A stretch of DNA of 64,000 bases, from NCBI RefSeq assembly GCF_000744415.1, contig NZ_JQLW01000007.1, positions 206,778 to 270,777 on the forward strand, written 5' to 3'. Source of the DNA: Ghiorsea bivora. Its GTDB lineage: Bacteria > Pseudomonadota > Zetaproteobacteria > Mariprofundales > Mariprofundaceae. Shown here in pieces: positions 60,409-64,000 of this stretch (positions are counted from its first letter, which is position 1; every line of letters begins with the position of its first letter). The notes below the pieces were generated by a model. That model saw nothing but the letters and a program-made list of their open reading frames with translations. It was not told where the DNA came from and ran no database searches. The translations under genes were made by a program, and so were the position numbers.

Positions 60409-63030
60409 CTATCCACGATTCATCTGTTTTTTGGTTTTGCTGGTTGCCTGTGCGGTGAATGGGTCATCCGGCCAGTAGTGGCGTTTGTATTTCCCACGCA
60501 GTTCTTTTTTCACATCGTGATAAGTGGTTCTCCAAAAGCTGTTTAAATCTTGTGTAATCTGCATGGGTTTACGCGCGGGTGATAATAAATGCATCATCAG
60601 TTTGCACTGACCATTGAACAAGGTGGGCGTATCGTATAAACCAAACACTTCCTGCAGCCTGACGGCAAGGATGGGTTGCACAGGGTCGCTGTAATCAATA
60701 TTCACTGAGGAACCGCTGGGTACGTCGATTCGCTCTGGCGCTAGCTGCTTGATTTGTTGCTGTTGCTCCCAACTGAGCTGATTGAGAAGCAAGTTATACA
60801 TATCCAGTTTGAAACATTGCTTGAGGCTGTTTTCATGGTTTAAGTGGGGTTGCAACCATTCATCTAGGGTGTCGATAAGCGCCTGCTCTGAAAAATCTGG
60901 AAGAGGCTCAGTGAACTGTTTTTTTAATGCTGCGTTATTTTGAAGATGGTGATTCATAAATAACACACGTTGTTTTAGGCTAACTGCCTTCGCACTCCAG
61001 TTGAGGCAGTCTAGCCCCCTACTTTTGATCGCCAACATCAGGCACTGTTGTACCGCAGCTTGTGTTGCCGTGTTTTTCACATCATGTTGGATGGATTCCT
61101 GAAGAATAATTTTATCCATGCGGCTGGTCTGTTTCACTTCGGCGCGTTGTGCGCTTTCATTCCATTCAACATGTTCTTCGCGCTGAATATGCTCACTAAA
61201 ATATGCCTGCAATTGTTCTGCGCTAATATCTGCCGCCAGATAAATACAGGCTTCGCCCTGTTTCGCATCAAGGTTGGCGACCACCAAATATTCATGCAAA
61301 TGTTGCTGCAAAAAGGGTGGAATAACCGCACCTTTGCCGTTACTGAGCAAATAACGTGCTTGATTGGCATTGCGTTGTTTGGCAATTCTGTCGGGGTAAG
61401 CATAAGCCAGAAGCACGCCGCTATAATTCGCATCTGGTCTGTCTTTATTTAAAGGGCTTGTCGTGCATTGTTTAACACGCCTAAAAAAATCATCGGCAGT
61501 TTGTAAAATACGTTTGCATTGCTGGTTATCTATGCCCTTCTGCTTACCAACATCACTTTGATTTGATCTGCCCTGTACCAAAATATGAATTCTATCATGA
61601 ATATCGACACTTTTATCAACGCCAGCTTTAAATATATCTTTCTCGGTGAGCAGGCTGGCAATCAAGCAGGCATGATAAGCCTGATCAAGTTGAAGTGCAG
61701 ACAGCATCATATGCGCTAAGCGTGGATGTGTGCCCAGTTTCAGCATGTCACCGCCATGCCTTGTCATGTTACCCTGCTCATCAATCGCGCCAAGTTGTTG
61801 CAGCAATGTTTTTGCCTGTTCTATAGCTGCAGTTGGCGGTAAGTCCATCCACTGCAATTCATGAACGTCAGTCACGCCCCAGTTGGCAAGTTCGAGTAGC
61901 AAAGGTGACAAATCGCTGTGTAAAATTTCAGCCGGTGCATGTTTGGCGAGATGGGATTGCTGCTCTGCCGTCCACATACGGTAACAAACACCTGCGGATA
62001 ATCGTCCCGCGCGCCCACTGCGTTGCACGGCTGAGTCTTGTGAAATTGACTGGGTGTTAAGCCGATTCATGCCCGAGGCAGGGCTATAATCCAGCATACG
62101 CTCTAGCCCTGAATCAATCACACAGCTAATACCTTCAATGGTGAGGCTGGTTTCTGCGATATTGGTAGCTAAAACAATTTTTCGCCGCCCATCACTGGGA
62201 GAAATGATAGCCAAATCCTGCTGCTGTTTGTTTAAACTACCATGTAACGGTGCGATTAAAATGTTGTTTATTGATGCCTTATCAAGGACTGATTTAATCT
62301 GTCTGGACAGCTGGTTAATTTCTTTGATACCCGGTAGAAAAACCAAACAGTTGCCCTGATGTTCATGGATAAATGTATGGACTGCATTGCTCAAATGAAT
62401 CATCAATTGCTGCTGTGGTTTAACGTGGTGCTGACGCATCACTTGAGCCAAATATCTATTCTCAACAGGAAAGCTGCGACCTTGGCTTTGAATGATAGGT
62501 GCATGATCCAGCAGTGTCGCCACAGCATGGGTATTCAGCGTTGCCGACATCACCAGAATTTTTAAATCTTCGCGTAAAATCTGCTGACTTTGCAAACACA
62601 GTGCCAGTGATAAATCTGCATGCAGACTGCGTTCATGAAATTCATCAAAAATAACCAGTGCCGTTTTTTTAAGCTCTGGGTCAGCCTGTAATTTGCGCGT
62701 TAAAATACCTTCGGTGACCACCAGTATTTTTGTGTGTTTACCAAAACAATGATCCTGACGAATCTGGTAACCCACGGTTTCTCCGACTTGTTCACCGAGT
62801 AAAAATGCCATGCGCGCCGCTGCATTGCGCGCAGCAAGTCGGCGAGGTTCGAGCATAATCATCTGTTTGTCACCCAACCAGCTCTGGTCAAGCAAGGTGA
62901 TGGGTACGACGGTGGTTTTCCCTGCGCCCGGTGGCGCTTGCAACACAAGACGATTACACGTGGTTAATTTGTCTTTGATGGCTGGCAAAACATCATGAAT
63001 GGGAAGGCTTGGCTTGATCCGAGTTGGCAT
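60409..63030 (-). CDS. hrpB: ATP-dependent helicase HrpB
   Basis: HrpB is a DEAH-family helicase of unclear cellular role. The 873-residue protein has motif I (APPGAGKTT), motif II (DEFHERSLHADL), SATL and motif VI (QRSGRAGRLSAG), then the HrpB-specific C-terminal domain. There is no Shine-Dalgarno sequence at the ATG. It sits in the accessory part of the window, next to a short asparaginase and between inverted copies of an 11-mer. Confidence 0.95.
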   Translation of the reverse strand: MPTRIKPSLPIHDVLPAIKDKLTTCNRLVLQAPPGAGKTTVVPITLLDQSWLGDKQMIMLEPRRLAARNAAARMAFLLGEQVGETVGYQIRQDHCFGKHTKILVVTEGILTRKLQADPELKKTALVIFDEFHERSLHADLSLALCLQSQQILREDLKILVMSATLNTHAVATLLDHAPIIQSQGRSFPVENRYLAQVMRQHHVKPQQQLMIHLSNAVHTFIHEHQGNCLVFLPGIKEINQLSRQIKSVLDKASINNILIAPLHGSLNKQQQDLAIISPSDGRRKIVLATNIAETSLTIEGISCVIDSGLERMLDYSPASGMNRLNTQSISQDSAVQRSGRAGRLSAGVCYRMWTAEQQSHLAKHAPAEILHSDLSPLLLELANWGVTDVHELQWMDLPPTAAIEQAKTLLQQLGAIDEQGNMTRHGGDMLKLGTHPRLAHMMLSALQLDQAYHACLIASLLTEKDIFKAGVDKSVDIHDRIHILVQGRSNQSDVGKQKGIDNQQCKRILQTADDFFRRVKQCTTSPLNKDRPDANYSGVLLAYAYPDRIAKQRNANQARYLLSNGKGAVIPPFLQQHLHEYLVVANLDAKQGEACIYLAADISAEQLQAYFSEHIQREEHVEWNESAQRAEVKQTSRMDKIILQESIQHDVKNTATQAAVQQCLMLAIKSRGLDCLNWSAKAVSLKQRVLFMNHHLQNNAALKKQFTEPLPDFSEQALIDTLDEWLQPHLNHENSLKQCFKLDMYNLLLNQLSWEQQQQIKQLAPERIDVPSGSSVNIDYSDPVQPILAVRLQEVFGLYDTPTLFNGQCKLMMHLLSPARKPMQITQDLNSFWRTTYHDVKKELRGKYKRHYWPDDPFTAQATSKTKKQMNRG

Positions 63031-63149
63031 GAGCTGAGCATAACTGAAGCTAAGAGGCTAGCAAATCATAAAGACCCAGGTTGTATCTAGGACAAAGGCT
63101 AGCATTAAAGGCGTAGAACTTGTGACGCTAAAACGTAGAAGGCAAGAGT

Positions 63150-63635
63150 TTAGTTTTTCTGAAATATGCCTTGCGTACAATCTTTCTGTACATTATCCCA
63201 GCCGAAGACCTCACCATTCATCGCCACATAAACACCATTGTCCAGTAGTTGAACCGCCGTAACTGCACAACCGAGATTAAAGAAGGCATCCGAATGATTG
63301 ACGGAATAAGGGATCATTGCCCCGACCAAAACCACTGTTTTATCGGTCAACTTTCGCCCCAATAAAGATGCCGTTTCCACCATGCTATCAGTGCCGTGGG
63401 AAATAATCATACGCGAGGTTTCAGATAACTGACATGCTGCAAGAATCACCTCGCGGTCACTTGCTGTCATATCCAAGCTATCTTTAAGCATCAACACCTC
63501 AGTGTTATACTCCAGCTGACACCTACCTCGCAATAACATCTCAGGCACAAACGATTTCTGAAACTCAAGCTTGCCCGTAAGTTCATTGTATTGCTTGCAG
63601 ATTGTGCCACCTGCTATCAGAAATTTCACCTTCAT
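63150..63635 (-). CDS. Short asparaginase-domain protein
   Basis: The 161-residue protein matches the N-terminal domain of L-asparaginase: the first catalytic Thr in IAGGTICK, HGTDSMVETA with the second Thr-Asp pair, and VGAMIPYS with the conserved Met-Ile-Pro. Stand-alone short versions of this length are a known family, so it is likely complete. The usual residue after GGTI is Asp, here Cys. GGGAGTA precedes the ATG. Substrate and activity are not established for the short family. Confidence 0.8.
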   Translation of the reverse strand: MKVKFLIAGGTICKQYNELTGKLEFQKSFVPEMLLRGRCQLEYNTEVLMLKDSLDMTASDREVILAACQLSETSRMIISHGTDSMVETASLLGRKLTDKTVVLVGAMIPYSVNHSDAFFNLGCAVTAVQLLDNGVYVAMNGEVFGWDNVQKDCTQGIFQKN

Positions 63636-63787
63636 GTTTACTCCCTACTCCCACCGTGTGTAACTCTTCTAGAAAAGGGGTAGATCCCACTGCTGTCCCA
63701 CTTATAAAAAAGAAGTAGGTCTGACTTTTCTTATATGTTATCATGGTTGCACCACACAAACCATTGTAATAAAAGGAAAATCAGACC

Positions 63788-64000
63788 ATGGCACATCATA
63801 ACACAGTTTTGTCTCAAGTTCTAAAATTACTACCTAGACATAAATTTGATTCATTGAGCAAAGCTCATGATGGCAAGCGCAGAAGGGATGCCTTGCCGAG
63901 ATGGTCGCAGTTTGTTGCATTGCTCACAGGTCATCTTGGAGAGCGTAAAAGCCTGCGTGATATTACGATGGCATTGGAGAGTCAATCTTCAAGACACTAT
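63788..64000 (+). CDS. IS4-type transposase, N-terminal part (runs off the window)
   Basis: The frame opens with an ATG at 63788 (AAAGGAAAA upstream) and stays open to the window end, 71 codons. VLSQVLKLLPRHKFDSL and RWSQFVALLTGHLGERKSLRDI match the DUF4372 N-terminal domain of IS4-family transposases. The catalytic part lies outside. Confidence 0.8.
   Translation, partial: MAHHNTVLSQVLKLLPRHKFDSLSKAHDGKRRRDALPRWSQFVALLTGHLGERKSLRDITMALESQSSRHY

Noticed and set aside
63031..63149. Gene between asparaginase and hrpB
   Set aside because: The gap is short and has no supported frame or RNA structure.

Overview
The window looks like chromosome of a Gram-negative pseudomonadotan with fairly low GC (low forties percent by eye). 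Lipid A and Kdo genes (msbA, kdsA, kdsB, a heptose-phosphate kinase, an LptF/G permease), an outer-membrane phospholipase-like protein and bamD show a lipopolysaccharide outer membrane. A PopZ-like gene directly upstream of valS is an arrangement I associate with Alphaproteobacteria. The low GC and mixed gene content make me suspect a zetaproteobacterium, but nothing here proves it.

Layout. 1-2154 is the 3' part of mfd, followed by two envelope genes. 3945-5760 is a small accessory patch (ParDE toxin-antitoxin pair, AlbA_2/TPR protein) against the 3' end of metH. 5774-31542 is mostly housekeeping: metH, a giant FAD/Fe-S oxidase, maeB, a Crp/Fnr regulator, gyrA-serS-bamD, tRNA-Arg, cysM, an arsR-arsM-csrA run, an amidase, msbA with an acyltransferase, a bicupin and mutL. 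32771-35456 is an ISNCY-type insertion sequence with an IS3-family element nested inside it; both are broken. 35481-45212 is a long minus-strand run: prfC, an LptF/G permease, cysS, gltX, ftsB, eno, kdsA, pyrG.

Three tRNA genes (Gly, Cys, Leu) at 45383-45763 open a decayed accessory region. It holds a truncated P4-type integrase, a direct repeat running from the tRNA-Leu 3' end through its terminator, a 186-bp MITE-like insertion with a 10-bp target duplication, and a heavily frameshifted locus (46695-48829) encoding a multi-pass membrane protein and a von Willebrand A lipoprotein. 48919-57168 returns to core genes: a ferredoxin, rlmN, heptose kinase, kdsB, a PopZ-like acidic protein and valS.

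57188-64000 is accessory again: two remnants of a small-ORF/nucleotidyltransferase pair around a Fic gene, an IS110 remnant, a 33-residue Lys/Ala-rich gene, hrpB, a short asparaginase and the start of an IS4-type transposase. The core genes serve envelope building (bamD, msbA, kdsA, kdsB, lptF/G, heptose kinase, amidase, ftsB), translation (four aminoacyl-tRNA synthetases, prfC, rlmN, tRNAs) and genome upkeep (mfd, mutL, gyrA). The two accessory stretches sit beside tRNAs or between operons and carry nearly all the repeats and broken genes.
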